Assembly (NCBI GenBank): GCA_032158295.1
Contig: CM063258.1
Location: forward strand, 14,545,703-14,609,702
Source: Pycnopodia helianthoides
Taxonomy: Eukaryota > Echinodermata > Asteroidea > Forcipulatida > Asteriidae
Direction: 5' to 3'
Length of the DNA stretch: 64,000 bases
The notes below the pieces were generated by a model. The model was not told the origin of the DNA. It ran no database searches and saw nothing but the letters and a program-made list of their open reading frames with translations. Both the position numbers and the translations under genes were made by a program. Shown here one piece after another: positions 22,952 to 63,889 of the stretch; the first letter of the stretch is position 1; each line of letters begins with the position of its first letter.

Positions 22952-23040
22952 TGGGGGGGGGGGGGGGGGGGGTCTACAGACCAACAGCAGGGGGGCGCTA
23001 AACTTTAATTTTAGACTTTCTGAAACTGTGGGCTGAAGTA
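22952..23040. repeat. Poly-G tract and CAAA repeat
   Basis: A run of about twenty G starts near 22952, preceded by a 'AAACAAACAAACAAAC' microsatellite. The surrounding 22.7-23.6 kb holds no recognised gene, only A-rich and C-rich simple sequence (for example near 23310 and 23395-23420). Confidence 0.8.
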
Positions 23041-23642
23041 AAAGCATGTCAACACTTTTTGTACACATTTAGTCACAGGCTTGCGGCATTACTCCCATTT
23101 TTCGGAAATCCCTAAAATAATTTCTCATTTCCAAACATGATTTGTTCGAGTACAGAAGGTAATTATATAGCCAGTTGTCAACAACTGATAAACAAAAGGC
23201 CGATGTGATGTTAAGTTACAGTTAAAAATAAATCAAAGAGACAAAATGGAAACAAAAGTATGACTTTGTATAGATACCTGTAGATTAATATTTATTTTAA
23301 AAACTTAACAACCCCCCCCCCCAAAAAAAAGGTTAGACAAGCATGAATAAGAACAAAATGGACATCTGGATTGTATAAAATATTAACTTATGAAAAAAAA
23401 AGAAAAAAAAAGAAAAACACCCCAAAACACCCCAACATGAATGCATTTGGGGGAATTGTTATCTAAACTGATGCTTATTTTTTTTTATAGCAAAGTACCA
23501 ACTTTATGCCTACTAAGCTAGTAAGCTTTCACGATAATAAAAAACAACTTATTTTTCTTATACATACAAACTCAATACGATGTCTTTATTTATCTGTGAT
23601 CTATAGTCCCTGATGGGATGGGGATGTATTCTAATTACAAGG

Positions 23643-23895
23643 AGTGTCATGGCCGAGCAGTCTAGTGTAATAGGCTCAAGTTCTGGTGTTGTCAAAGTGT
23701 GGGTTCGGGTCCCAGTCCATGGCACTTGTGTCCTATGGCACCTATGTGTCCTTTAGTTGGAACATAGCGCTGTAGGTCCTGTGTGTTGTGAAACGCATGT
23801 AAAATAAACCACTTGTTGTTAGGAGTAGGGGTTTGCCCTGGTGCTTCTTGCATGGTCGGCTGCAGATAGTGCCGCATCACCTTGTAAACCCTTAC
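23643..23895 (+). mobile_element. tRNA-derived SINE (family A)
   Basis: Starts 'GTGTCATGGCCGAGCAGTCT' (A box) with the B box in 'GTGTGGGTTCGGGTCCC'. It is followed by the SINE body 'GCACTTGTGTCC' and a tail related to 26931-27190 and 36327-36500. It lies just beyond the 3' end of DHX16. Confidence 0.8.
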
Positions 23896-24045
23896 AAGGT
23901 GCTATATTCATGGGCTTCATAATTCAAACTTAGCTCTGTACACCTGTCGTCGTTTACACGCCTGTGACCCCCGTAGAAATAGTGTTTTAAAACAAGAACC
24001 GAGTATATTAATTAGCTACACTCTATCTTATCAGAGTGTGGGACG

Positions 24046-52502
<28,457 letters not shown>

Positions 52503-52908
52503 AATGATGGAAAGTCGTCTTCAGAGGGTGATACTGTATTGAACACAACATTAATGACAGCTTACGATTTACAGAATTGGTATAAGACCTTTACAGTTAC
52601 ACCATTGGTAATTAAGTAGTTGTGATGATTTTAAGTCTTCTCCCGACTGTGAGGAGGGTTTCTGTGAAGAGGGTTTACCTACTTAACATCAGATCACGTG
52701 TATCCGCCAAATTCTTCTAAACTGACATCTAGAGCAGATAACACAGAGCAACAATAAAATGGACCATGCATGACTTCTGTTGTGCATTGATGCTCATAGA
52801 ATGTGTGTCATGTTTTTTGAAAGTGGTAAAAATTGGGCAAATCTGGTGACTAGTCTGACAAAAATAGTAGAAATTGCAATTTCGCCACTTTTTTGCACTG
52901 TTTGACTC

Positions 52909-53558
52909 GTAAGGCCATGAGAATGAAAGTTATAGATTTGCGTCCACCGCCTGCATGCTCTGAAAGCTACCGCCGAAAAATTTCATTATTTTCACAAAAT
53001 TTCATTATTTCCACAAAAAAGACTCTGCATCACAAACTTTCAAGTTTCAATTCAGGCCAAACAATAAAAGGGTTCTGTTTCCGATTATATGTCATTAAAA
53101 TTGGGTCGGTAGGTCGGAAAGTTTTTTTATTTCGCGTTATTTTTTTATTCAGACACGATTGACGAATACGTCCACGATCGTTTATGTGTTGAGCGCAATT
53201 AACGGATTTGCACAACGAATTAGGCAAAATTGCGCGCAAACTGCAGTTTGCGCTCTGCAGATTTGGCAGTTAATCTGCCCGACCTTGCAAATTGTGCGCA
53301 ATCTTCAGTTTGCGCTCTTTATACTGGCAGTTCAAGCGGCCGATTTTGCAAAAGTGTGCGCAATATGCAGATTGCGCAAACCCGTGGAATGCGCTTCACA
53401 CAGCGCCGTGTACACACGCGCGCGCATTAAATTGTAGGTCGTTGAAGAAGCTTCTTATACTACGAAAAAATAATAAATAATGAAAAATGAAAAAAAAGCC
53501 TCATGTCATTTCAAAAATGCCCGGACGCAAATCTAAAACTTTCATTCTCGTGGCCTAA
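52909..53558. mobile_element. 650 bp inverted-repeat transposon
   Basis: Ends 'AAGGCCATGAGAATGAAAGT' + 'TATAGATTTGCGTCC' and, inverted, 'GGACGCAAATCTAAAACTTT' + 'CATTCTCGTGGCC'. The interior holds GC-rich repeats of 'CAGTTTGCGCTCT' type (53230-53400). No transposase. Confidence 0.8.
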
Positions 53559-53927
53559 CCCTCCGGTCTCCGACCGTCGGGAGGATGGAGGGGGTGGTTA
53601 CGATTATCGCAACTAGTGCCGAGTTTGCGAGGTGTCCGGTATTCTTTATAATGAACACTGCCAAAGTCCTAACCCTTCGGTGTACGGCCATCAAGAGGAC
53701 AAAGGGGCAAGGATTATGATTAATTCAACTAAGCCTACTGGCTGAGTGCTCATGATACACAGCTAACAGAGGCAGAGCCTAATTTATAGTAAATATAGCC
53801 TAAACTTTGCTTTGAAAATGATTGGGACATGATGATTTGAATAACTTGAACATTTCTAGCAAAAACTAATAAAACTTAAAAAAATAAAAGTAACAGAAAC
53901 AAAACTAGGGGAACATTATTTTTGGCT

Positions 53928-54048
53928 CAATTGCAGAATACCCCGCCGGTTTGTGGCTACAGCGTTACAACGGTTAAAGAACGATGCTCCATTGAAGTAT
54001 GCAAGTGAGTGCATGCAAGGTGAGTGGCGGGGTATTCTGCAATTACTC
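53928..54048. mobile_element. Short hairpin MITE near the SSNA1 promoter
   Basis: 'AATTGCAGAATACCCCGCCG' at 53932 is repeated inverted as 'GGCGGGGTATTCTGCAATTA' at about 54028. Total about 120 bp. Confidence 0.75.
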
Positions 54049-54394
54049 CTTAATTTTTATTTACAAATCATACAAACTTTTGTTTTCTGTGGTTCGCAAT
54101 CAAGACGTTTCAAGTTCCGTGGGCGCCGCCATGTTTGGTCGAATAATAAAGTTCCAAAATGGAAACGAGGTTGAAGTAGTCATGGGAAACTAATGGCGCC
54201 GGTTATCGTTTGCATAGTGATTGCGTATTCCCTTGCAGTCTACCAGTCAGTTTACCAGGGGTCTAAGTCGCTGTGCTGCGCCAGTTCCACTAATGTTTAT
54301 ATTTAAGGAGTTCACTGGGGCTAGAGGTTGAGTGTGGCACATTTTGGACTTGAGTTTGTTTGTTTTGCTGATGGAAAAAGACTGATTTATCGTC

Positions 54395-57300
54395 ATGTCT
54401 CAGCAAGGAGCAGCATTACAGTCGTATAATAATGAACTTGTAAAATGTAAGTTTGCTTGATTACCGGGAATATCAACGTCAGTTGGATGGAATTTATTCT
54501 ACACACCCGCTACAAAAATATATTTTTTATGCTCTTCGGTTTGGCTATGTATGTGTGTTGTTCGCGGTAAAATACAACTTTAACAAATAACAACTTACAA
54601 TACATCTTAACTTTGGGGTGGGGGCTGGATGGACTTGTTTTTGGAGTTGAAATTAACAGAGATTTTTGTCATCGAAAGTCAATGCTAAGTTCTGGATCTA
54701 GTGCATTGCTGACCAAAGTAAAAGAGACTGTCATTGCTCTGTGAAGTCTAGACTGCATTATCATAAATTCTCCTCTAGCTGTACACTAGTTGTTCATTTT
54801 GTATTGTCATGTATTGTAGAAGGTAGTTGCGATATTTATCCTAACCCTCTGTCCTCCGACGGTTGCAGGCCAGACCGTCGGGAGGATGGAGGGTTACGCT
54901 TATCACAACTAAATCTCCTCGAACTGGATGTAAACATGCAGGGTGTTCTTACTGGCACTCTGCATGCTGCACACCACACCAGCAGACGTGTGGTTGCCAC
55001 CCCTGCCGACATCTACCGGCAACTTGTAAAATACAACATTTTATAGTGTAGTTACTAGTTGCGATTCATGATCAAATCCTTCCTTCCAGATGTACCCCAC
55101 TGGGAGGAGGATTTCGATCATTGCAACTTGGCTTGTAATTTTGTATAGTTGCGGTTGGGAACCAGAGGGTCACGATCATTAAAAACATAGGCTTAGAATT
55201 TAGAACTATGAGGTTCGTTCCGCTATTCGTCTCGTATTGACGATAGCGGAACAAACCTCATAGTTCTAGGAGTAGGCTAACCCCAGATATACATTTTGAG
55301 CACAATAAGACAATGCAGATAATATAGTTACAGATAAATGCCAGAATCCATTTGATTGTTGGCTTTTTATTTTTTTAAACCCGATGATAAGGTGCTTGGA
55401 ACTTTGAAGGCAATAGAGGGTTCAATCGTTTGATCTATTGAAATAATATTAATAATCAATTGAAATATAATCATATAACACAACAGCATCATCTCATATT
55501 ATGGATGATCAGGGTTCTGCCTACATTGGTTGGTGCCGGAAAACCCGCCCAACACTCTGGATTCCCCAACCACCACTGGCAGAATTTTCTCTGTTTCCGA
55601 CCACCACAAATTTTCAAAATTTTGAAATTACACTTGCTATTTTCTTTCAAATGTTTTCAACAAAAAGTAAAATTGGGTATGTACCAGTAAAAATGGTATC
55701 TGAAGCCATGAATTTTGAGTACATCTTTGATTTGAGTCTATTTATATGATATTCCGTGTGACTGATCCATCTCGCAATATTTTCCAGGGAAACATTTTTC
55801 CACCACTAAAGAAATCCTGGGCAGAACCCTGGATGATCAACTATTAAATACTGGATTTAACAGTTGGAGTTTGAGATGTCAGAAAAGAGTAAAATTTTAA
55901 CCTTCTTAGTTACCATTTTGTACTGGTTTTCAACTCATTATTGATTTCATTATTGATTTCATTATTGATTTGATAGTAATAATGGAAAATCTGTGAACCA
56001 GTTCTGTAAATTTTCAATTCCTGTCACATCCTTTGGCTCCGTTGTGCGAAGTGTCAAATTGCATGCGACGCTCAAAGGTTGTGTATACGCATGCGTACTA
56101 AAAGATTTTACATTGAGTACTGATATGTATTGATTGCGTTGCGGTAAATTACGGGCTTGCACGCCAACAAGCATATGCTTAAACTCTTTTTACCATGGCA
56201 ATACTACAGCTTTAAACATGCCCACTTGATCTCCCCTCTCTCGATCAATCAGAATGGACAAACTGTCTGCAGGGTATTTATGAATCTTTGATAAAAATTG
56301 GTTTGATTGTATTTCATGCAGGTATTGAGGAGCTATGCACTAAGCGAGATGGTCTTCACAAACTCATCATCACTGAAGAGGATGAGAAGCAGAAGATACA
56401 GAGCGACATCCGCATCCTGACCGAGAAACTCACCAAGGTCAACGAGAGTCTGGCTAAGAAGATAGCTACTCGAAATGAGTATGATAAGACGATAGCAGAG
56501 ACGGAAGCAGCCTATATGAAGGTTTGTGAAAATTAGTAAACCACAAGAGAAACTGACTATAAAAAAATCGTTTAAAAAAGATATTGCCTAACTCACAAGG
56601 CCGGACGGCCACTTCAAGGTGAGGCCTACACTTAACTGATTTGGGCTGTGGACCCAAATCAACTATCACCAGGGGCACGTTGCCAGGTCTACTCCTGGGG
56701 CTGAAACAGGGTTACCCCCTTCACAGTCTGTAAGGATGTAGGCATGGGATTCATCTACTAGGAGCCTGGCTCGTAGAGCAGAATGCACTACCATCCCAAC
56801 TTTTTATGGAGCAATTATGGTCAAGTGCCTTGCTCAAGGGCACAAGTGTCATGACTGGGATTCGAACCCATACTCTTCTGCTGACAACACCAGAGCTGGG
56901 GTCTGGTGAACTAAATCGCTTGACCACGACATGCCACAAACTGGGTAAACTTAAATTTGAATTTGGGTAGGACAAACAACGGGATTTGAATCTGTGACCT
57001 CCGAATAATATAATAACAATAGTAATACTTGGTTCTTAGACTAGTGCACATATCCTAGATAGATCAAGGCACTTTACAACATTAATATCCCTGTTCACCA
57101 GGCATACTTGGACCATTCCTCAAACTTTCTCAACTCTCTGGGTAGCATACAACCCAAGGCTGCTTAATCTAGCACAAAGGGGGTAATCCAGCACAATACT
57201 TTCTCAGCCCTCTCAGGTTCCCATTTGTACACCTGGGTTAAGAGAAGCAACTATGTTCGAGCGCCTTGCTCAAGAACACAAGTAACATGACTGGGAATAG

Positions 57301-58024
57301 AACACATATCATTCTCTGGGTTCTATGATGGAACCTAGTTATTTATCAATCTAGGACTGAGCAGTTTATGGTATCAGCAGGCCTGAAATAACATGGAGGC
57401 CAGTCCACGGAGGCCATTGCCTTTGTGCCCAGTATTGGCTTTGCTTGATTCCCCTTCAAAAGTTTGCCATAGGCTTTAAGATCTACCAATAAGGTACTCA
57501 AGGCACTTGAACAAACAGAAACAAATTTAAGATAGGTTTTTGAATGTTTTGAATTATGAGACCAATTTATGTAGTACCTTATAAAGGTTTACAAGGTGCT
57601 GTGAAGCATTCCGCAGCCACTGTCAGAAACACCCTGGCAAACCCCTTCTCTTAGCGATAAGTGTAACTGGATTCTTTTTCTGTGCACATGAGACCTATTT
57701 ATGTCTCATCCTGAGGACAAAGCAATAATGGTTATTAAGTGTCTTACTTAAGGACACAAGTGTCAAGACCAGGACTCGAACCCACACTCTGCTGATCAAG
57801 AAACACAAGAGCTTGAGTAAGGTGCTCTTAACTGTTCGGCAACAACACGCCACCACATTTATTGATAGTATGGATGCTGCACCAATATTTACTGTCATCT
57901 TGTAATTTTGTCACTACAGATCATAGAGAGCTCACATTCATTACTCAACGTTCTGCAGAGGGAAGCTTCCGTTCTCAAAGACAAAGGTGTGCCTGGTTTT
58001 GCAAACAATGCATCCACATCATAG
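54395..58024 (+). CDS. SSNA1: SSNA1 (microtubule-branching centrosomal coiled-coil protein), 3 exons
   Basis: SSNA1 (Sjogren syndrome nuclear autoantigen 1 homologue; DIP13 in algae) is a small coiled-coil protein that forms fibrils, binds microtubules and acts at centrioles, basal bodies and the midbody. Exons: 54395-54446, 56322-56521, 57920-58024, with GT-AG borders and continuous phase; 118 residues against about 119 in vertebrates. The start [17 protein letters not shown] matches the conserved N-terminus. Exon 2 encodes most of the coiled coil (from [12 protein letters not shown] to [10 protein letters not shown]) and exon 3 continues [16 protein letters not shown] to a short polar tail ending at TAG. 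The middle is highly charged and heptad-rich, with no membrane segment. It is divergently oriented to DHX16. AATAAA near 58964 is a possible poly(A) signal. Confidence 0.96.
55201..55267. other. Near-perfect 29 bp stem-loop in SSNA1 intron 1
   Basis: 'AGAACTATGAGGTTCGTTCC' begins the 5' arm and the inverse 'GGAACAAACCTCATAGTTCT' ends the 3' arm. Only one bulge and one mismatch occur over about 29 pairs, with a loop of about 7 bases. It could be a tiny MITE or a small-RNA precursor; the sequence does not decide. Confidence 0.7.
56760..57000 (-). mobile_element. tRNA-derived SINEs (families A and B) in SSNA1 intron 2
   Basis: Minus strand: 'GTGGCATGTCGTGGTCAAGC' is the A-box end near 56937 and 'GTATGGGTTCGAATCCCAG' the B box near 56870. 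The piece 56940-57000 ('CAGATTCAAATCCCGTTG' on the minus strand) is a family B fragment. Confidence 0.8.
57025..57335 (-). mobile_element. tRNA-derived SINE (family A), long copy with 3' tail
   Basis: The minus strand carries the decayed B-box region (57290), 'CTTGAGCAAGGCGCTCGAAC', 'GGAACCTGAGAGGGCTGAGA' and a longer 3' body. That body includes 'GGAATGGTCCAAGTATGCCT' and 'GTAAAGTGCCTTGATCTATC'. Confidence 0.75.
57575..57860 (-). mobile_element. tRNA-derived SINE (family A)
   Basis: Minus strand: 'GTGTTGTTGCCGAACAGTTA' at the A-box end, 'GTGTGGGTTCGAGTCCTGG' B box near 57780, 'CTTAAGTAAGACACTTAATA' body. It ends about 60 bp before SSNA1 exon 3. Confidence 0.8.
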
Positions 58025-58286
58025 CATTTGTGTTACGGTCAGTGGCAGAGTTTAGGGAGACAATGAGGGCAGTGTTTAGTATAATTTGGAGAGATCCAGG
58101 TTTGGAAAGGATTTCTTCCTCTAAAGTATAATCCTGGCTGTGCCACTGATTATGAAATTGTGTAATGATAAAGTGCCTTTGTTTCTGGCAGTTTTGTATT
58201 TAATTTTGTCATGAAGGGACAACAGTTTTGAAGAACTATGTAAAATACTGTATAGATGCCTGTAACAAAACTGTGTTTATACCTGT

Positions 58287-58688
58287 TTAACCCTCCTACT
58301 CTTGGTACCATTTTCCAATTCCAGCGATTTGCCTAACCGTTTGAAACCCTTCGACTGCACAGGGCCCTATTTTCAAAGCTGTTAAGCAGAAAAATACTGC
58401 TTAGTAAATGTCTTTGTTCAGCAGAAAATGAGTTGGGCACTAGTCGTAGCAGTGTAAATCTCATGGAATTTTCTCAAGCAAGTTTTGTCTGTGCTTAGCA
58501 AGTTTTTGTGCTTACAGGCTTTATGAAACTGGGCCCCTGTTGTGTATTTGTGTGCACCCTTCAGATGCACTGACCACATGTTATCACATTGCAGGCTTGC
58601 ATACAAGTTTATCCATAGAGCTATTTGGTTGATCTATCGTTTCAAACCATAGGAGATCATATTAAATGGTCAGACAGTAGGAGGGTTA
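58287..58688. mobile_element. MITE with AACCCTCCTACT ends, containing a second element
   Basis: Starts 'TTAACCCTCCTACTCTTGGT', ends 'GACAGTAGGAGGGTTAAC'. Positions 58366-58537 inside it belong to the GGGCCCA family ('GGGCCCTATTTTCAAAGCTG' ... 'TTTATGAAACTGGGCCCC'). A fragment of the outer family follows at 58850-58932. Confidence 0.75.
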
Positions 58689-58999
58689 ACTATTCAAAGA
58701 GTTTGTTAGTTTGATAAGTTTAGACTCCGGAAATTTCAAACACAAGTCATCCAAATGAAATTGATATTTATTATCTGTATGGGCAAACTTGGGTGATGCA
58801 TGCGTCTCTGATTTCTGAAAACTGTGTAAATGCAACCACCACATCATATCATAGTCCTGGCTGGCATGGCTTATCTATCTTTCCAAATCATAGTGGATTA
58901 CTTTGAAGGCTCAGACAGTAGGAAGGTTAACCAACAAACCAGTTGCATACAAACTAGCGATGCAATAAAAAGTGAATAGCCCCCTCTGTTGGTGAGGTG

Positions 59000-61900
59000 C
59001 ATCACAGCCAACAAAAAGCTCACATCCGTTTTGGTTCTTTGTTAGTCCACAATTGTTGGATAGTGTATTCAATTCATAACCTTAATTCCATTCCTAAAAG
59101 ACTGGATGTGAAAGTACGAAACCATTCAAATGCGTTTCCTGAATCCACAATGCTTCTTTTAAAGAAGTGGGTAGTGAATGTATATTCAGAACAAGAACTG
59201 AAGGAAGAGGAACAAAGAAATCCATTCTCCCACTGAATGGCAAGTTGAAAATACTCTGTAAGAAACCTAGGGGAAACCACCTGGTGTTTTTTTTTAACCT
59301 GTGTATTTTTTTGTACCTGTGGTATTACCTAGAAAATGAAATGCCGGTATACTACAGGCTGAAGAGTTGTGATACTTAATCAGTAATCACAACTACCTTA
59401 GACCTAAATATACTGAACAATGCCCATGTAAACAAGCCAGTGAATCAATAGATTGGAGAGTTTTGATTCAATACACCAGTTCATCAGCCTTAATTGTATT
59501 ACAGACCTACGTAGATTGTAAACTTCATGGTCATTACATCAATAAATTTCCGGTTTTGATATTTAAACAGCGCTAACCCAGTACAACGGTCATAGACAAG
59601 CCTACATCATAACACGCATTTAATTGAAGACGAGTCAATAGAAAGGGAGATTGTTGACACTCCGATGACGGCACACCGGTGCGGCTTCCGTAAATTATAG
59701 ACCTCTGTAAATCTATACATTGCATCATTTCAAATCAATACATTTTCTGTAAATAAGTTTCTGTGTGTGATATATGCGACTGGCGTACATACGTCACATC
59801 AGCATGTGATGAAGTTTGACGTCGTCGCGGGGAAGGGGGATTTTGTTTCCAGGAAGACCATTGTCACTTGACATTAAAGGGAGGGGGGAATGTCCTGTTT
59901 GCACATGGTAAGAATAATCCATTTCTCCCATGCATTATACATAAACTTTGACAGGGTTCAAAATTAACGCTGGACCACATACAGGCCCAAGGGCAAGTGA
60001 TTTTAGCATCCGGCCACAAAAAGTAGCTAAGCACAACAAAATTAATGCTTACCAGAATAAGGTTACCAGTCGAAATACCATGTCACACGTACCACTTGTG
60101 ACTGTTATCCTGCTCATTTCTGCTTAGCAGAAAATTGTTAAGCAATATTTCCTGCTTCAGCAGCTCTATGAAATTGGGCTTTGGTGTTTTCAATCATGGG
60201 TACACTTTTTGTTACAAAGACACCAAATGAACGACACATAAATATTGAGTAACTCTTGGCAGATCTTGTATTCGACAAACTCAAGTACTTTCTACTCTTC
60301 ATTCACACAGCCCTGGTTAATTAATTTGCAAAAAACATTGAAATAACTGTTACATCACTGGTTTTCAAAGTGTTGTTCATAACATGGACACACACAAAAT
60401 GTGTACCCATGATTGTGGCTGTGCACATAAGACAAATGAGATAGATTTTCTCTTAGTGCTTGTTCAACTCATTTTGATTCTGGTCTTGTGAATGGAATTC
60501 TGGTCCAGTAAACAGTTTGAGCTACAAGCCCTTCAGTCTTGTGGATATTTCCCCAAATTCAAGCCCTGTTTGAGGGCAAGTGGGTATTTTATTTACCTGT
60601 GGTTTTATCTCATCAAAGGATGTCCTAGGTGACAATCGGAAAAGTCACTTATACCTGCCATTAAAAATGACATGGGTTTGATATTTGTTTGTTTATTCTA
60701 TCAGCAATTTGGATCAATTCTCTTCTCTGTAACCAATACTTGGTCTTTACAAGGGATTGAGGGGCGGGGGAAGGAAATTACGTCAGGTGGTTTCAAAGTC
60801 CAGTTGAGGAATTGATCATGTGCTTGTCAAACTACATACTCTTGATATTTCATAGTCGGGTCTGTTAAATGATGTTTAAAAGTCTCAAAAAATAGCTTGT
60901 AAATAAAAAGAGCAAAGTGAGTACTTGAATTTCATGTGAATAAAAGGAGAGAGAAGAATTTTAATAATATATTTTTTTCTGACATCAACAACAACATTTA
61001 ATTTTGAATTATCGGTGTATCGAAAAGGGGCCAGACTAAATGTTTAAACACTTCCAGCCTCGGTTGGTTTGCATTGATTTGAATGGGAGGAAATCAAGAT
61101 GTTTGGTTCATGACTACGGTCCACACACACACAGACTTTGTTGTTGGACTTTGGCAACTTCTAGTTCTATTGGTTCTGTTGACAACTGGGTTCCCAGGAT
61201 CTCCATCAGAACCGACGAACAAGGACATAGGCCTATACTCTTTTGTAAAAAGCCCCCCTGAAGTACATGCCCACGCATTATTTTTCGAGTTTGCACAACA
61301 TCAAACATATTGGACAATTTAAGTCCTTATTTTTAATGTCAAACCTGTTGGAATGTTATGTTAAGATTGACATTTTATTTGTGTAGTATATTGAAGGGGT
61401 GGGGGGGGGGGGGGAGAAAAGAAAGTTATTAGAACTTTTGACGTCAAAACCTGTAGGGGGTGTTAGACAATGCATATTTTCAACATAATCGAACAATCGC
61501 TTGTAATGTAAATAAACACCTTTCAGTCTCAAGTGGCCCCACCAACATTTCGAGCAACAAGCTTTTTTGGAAAACAAAATGAGTTCCTTATCATTTCTTC
61601 TTAAAAAATTCATCCCGAACAATCGCTTTTTTCCACCTTAAATAAATAAACAAGTTCAGGCTATACAGCTATACACGGCCACATTCTTGATTAAAAAAAC
61701 ATTCCTTGCTTAAAATCATAAATTCTTTAAATATTTAGCGCACAATATTTAGCGCTCACCTGTACAAATAAACAGGCTTCAACTCAAGTACACCCACGAG
61801 TACATATGCCCTTCTATCAAAAATAAAAACAGGGTTATTGTAGTGCAGCTTTCGGAACGTTTTTTACTCAACTCATTCACGACGGTCTTTTTTGTCACAA

Positions 61901-62600
61901 TCGTTTTTTTTTTATGTGTGGCGAAATATGTCAGGCAATTTTCTTTTCAGCGGGTGATCGATTTTCTTCCGTTTGCTTTGAAGAGCTGGCCTGGCTGGGG
62001 AGGAACAAAGCCGGTACATTCCTCCTGCCACCGTGAAGTCTTCGTCGCGGTGGTTGATACTTTCAACTGATTATCTCAAATTAGAGCAATATCTGTCACT
62101 TTTAGACTGCGGTTACAGGAATTCTCATGTATAATCAGTAAAAGTTGAGTACAGTGTTAATTGTGGATTTCTTGTGGTTTTTTTCAATCATTTTCTTTTC
62201 TTCATTTAGCCCCCTGCAAATATTTGTATTTTCATTTTTTTAAAGAAACCGCAATACTTCAGAGTTCTTTGTGTTTACTAAACAAATTTCAGAGACGAAA
62301 AAATTGTACACTATAATGTTTTGGTCTTTGAGGTTATAAATGCATTTAGTTTTATTGGTTATTGGGTCTTTTGTATGATTGTAGTCTGCTTTCCAATGGG
62401 GTTGCCGGTGGCAATGCGTTTAGGAATTTCGTTAGAGCACTTTTAAAGTATGCAAAGCCCTTGTGCTCTTTTAAAAACTTAAGTTACCACAACTAGGAGC
62501 GTGGCTCACCTGACATTCTGTTAAAAAAAAACCACCATTGCAATACCCGAGGTGGCTAACCATTGAAAATTACTCAGAGGACAGTGCATTTATGTTTCAG
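59000..62600. other. Region 3' of SSNA1 without recognised genes
   Basis: AT-rich sequence with a GGGCCCA-family MITE at about 60000-60180, a poly-G run near 61395 and many short open frames with no recognisable protein features. I see no exon that I can support. Confidence 0.4.
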
Positions 62601-62631
62601 TCAGACCTTAAATCTATTGCATGAAGTTTAA

Positions 62632-63017
62632 AGGAACATTACAGAATTGTTTTTTGCTAACAAAACCGTTGCTGGCAGTGTAAGCACTTTATGTAATCCA
62701 CCATATACATAAACTGACAAACCTGTAGAAGTTTGAGATCGATCGGCCATCTTGGTCACGAGAAAATAGTGAAAAACAGATTACACATTTGCATCGGAAA
62801 TCATATAGTTCAACAAATAAATAAAACGCTCACTGAGCGATAAACTCCAATCTGAAAATTAGTTTATTCATTTCTCATAAATATGGCATTTCAGACAGAA
62901 ATATTTCAAGGGATGTTTTCTACCATCATCATCATTAGACCGTGTAAGTTTTATATAAATCTGTGATCAAAAAGTATATTTTACAAGTTTTTTTGTTACC
63001 AATTCTGTAATGTTCCT
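62632..63017. mobile_element. TTAA-flanked MITE, copy 6
   Basis: Ends AGGAACATTACAGAATTG and AATTCTGTAATGTTCCT. TTAA at 62628-62631 and 63018-63021. Confidence 0.9.
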
Positions 63018-63889
63018 TTAAGGCAGATACAGTGTTAACGATCGCTTAGCCCTTGGTTGTGGGACTATAGCTCAGCCCTTGCATTTGGCTAAGGTTCTAA
63101 GCATGGCATAGACCTTTTATCATGCTTAGCCAATCTTTGTATAGTGCCCCGTGTGCAACTAACAATAATGAACATTATTCGCATTGTACCAGACTATTTT
63201 TGTCTCAACAATCATAAAACATTCACGTTGAATAATATCGTTTTCTAATCGGAAATCCGTGATTGGGCACCGTGAATGAGGGACGTCATGCACGAAGCAG
63301 CTTTAGGCTCCGGCTTAGGCTACTCCAGTAGTTTCGAAAACGTACACCTTTGGTACGGGACTTCAAAGAGGATTCGGTGGCTAAGCTAGAGCCCAAGATA
63401 AACTATGGTTTCGAAACAGCCATTATTGATGTATACGCAGGTGTGAGCTCACCATCCAATTTTGAAAGATTCTGACATTTTCAAACAGGGGCACACTTCC
63501 TTTTACGCCTACGTACCCACGTACATAACGACCAAACACCACCCATATCATCAACTACTACTTATAATGAGCATGCACCATTGATTAAGTCATTGTGCAA
63601 ATTTGAAGACTTTTGACATTTTGACGTCTACAGTAGCCTCTGCAAATGTACTTCTGGAACACCCACGTGTACTCCAACATCCTTGTTCATTTGGTGTTTT
63701 TTTTTTAGCGCGTGTTTGCGGCGCGGTTCTTTCATCACAGACAAATTTAGAATTTGGTTGGACAATTTTTGTTTTGGTCATTGTGTCTGCAGCGTCTTCA
63801 TCAGGATATAGAATGAGTAATAGTTGTTAGGCGACGAAGTGGTTTTTTTTATCCGCGATATCCTGGTTTGAAATGAAAGTGTGGGACTC

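Larger units (their letters stand above)
52503..54394. promoter_or_regulatory. Head-to-head DHX16 / SSNA1 intergenic region
   Basis: The 1.9 kb between the two start codons must carry both promoters and 5' UTRs. It holds a 650 bp inverted-repeat element (52909-53558) and a small hairpin element (53928-54048). The remaining 54050-54394 contains CpG-bearing sequence near 54110-54200, where 'GGGCGCCGCCATGTTTGG' includes a GCCGCCAT motif like a YY1 site. No TATA box was recognised. Confidence 0.5.

Noticed and set aside
53953..54193. Short frames just upstream of SSNA1
   Set aside because: They overlap a hairpin MITE and show no recognisable domain or splice continuation.
61843..62070. 75-residue frame with a hydrophobic N-terminal stretch
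   Set aside because: No homologue recognised, no downstream exon found, AT-rich surroundings.
63603..63830. 75-residue frame with a hydrophobic segment near its end
   Set aside because: It could be a first exon, but no start context, domain or next exon is visible within the window.
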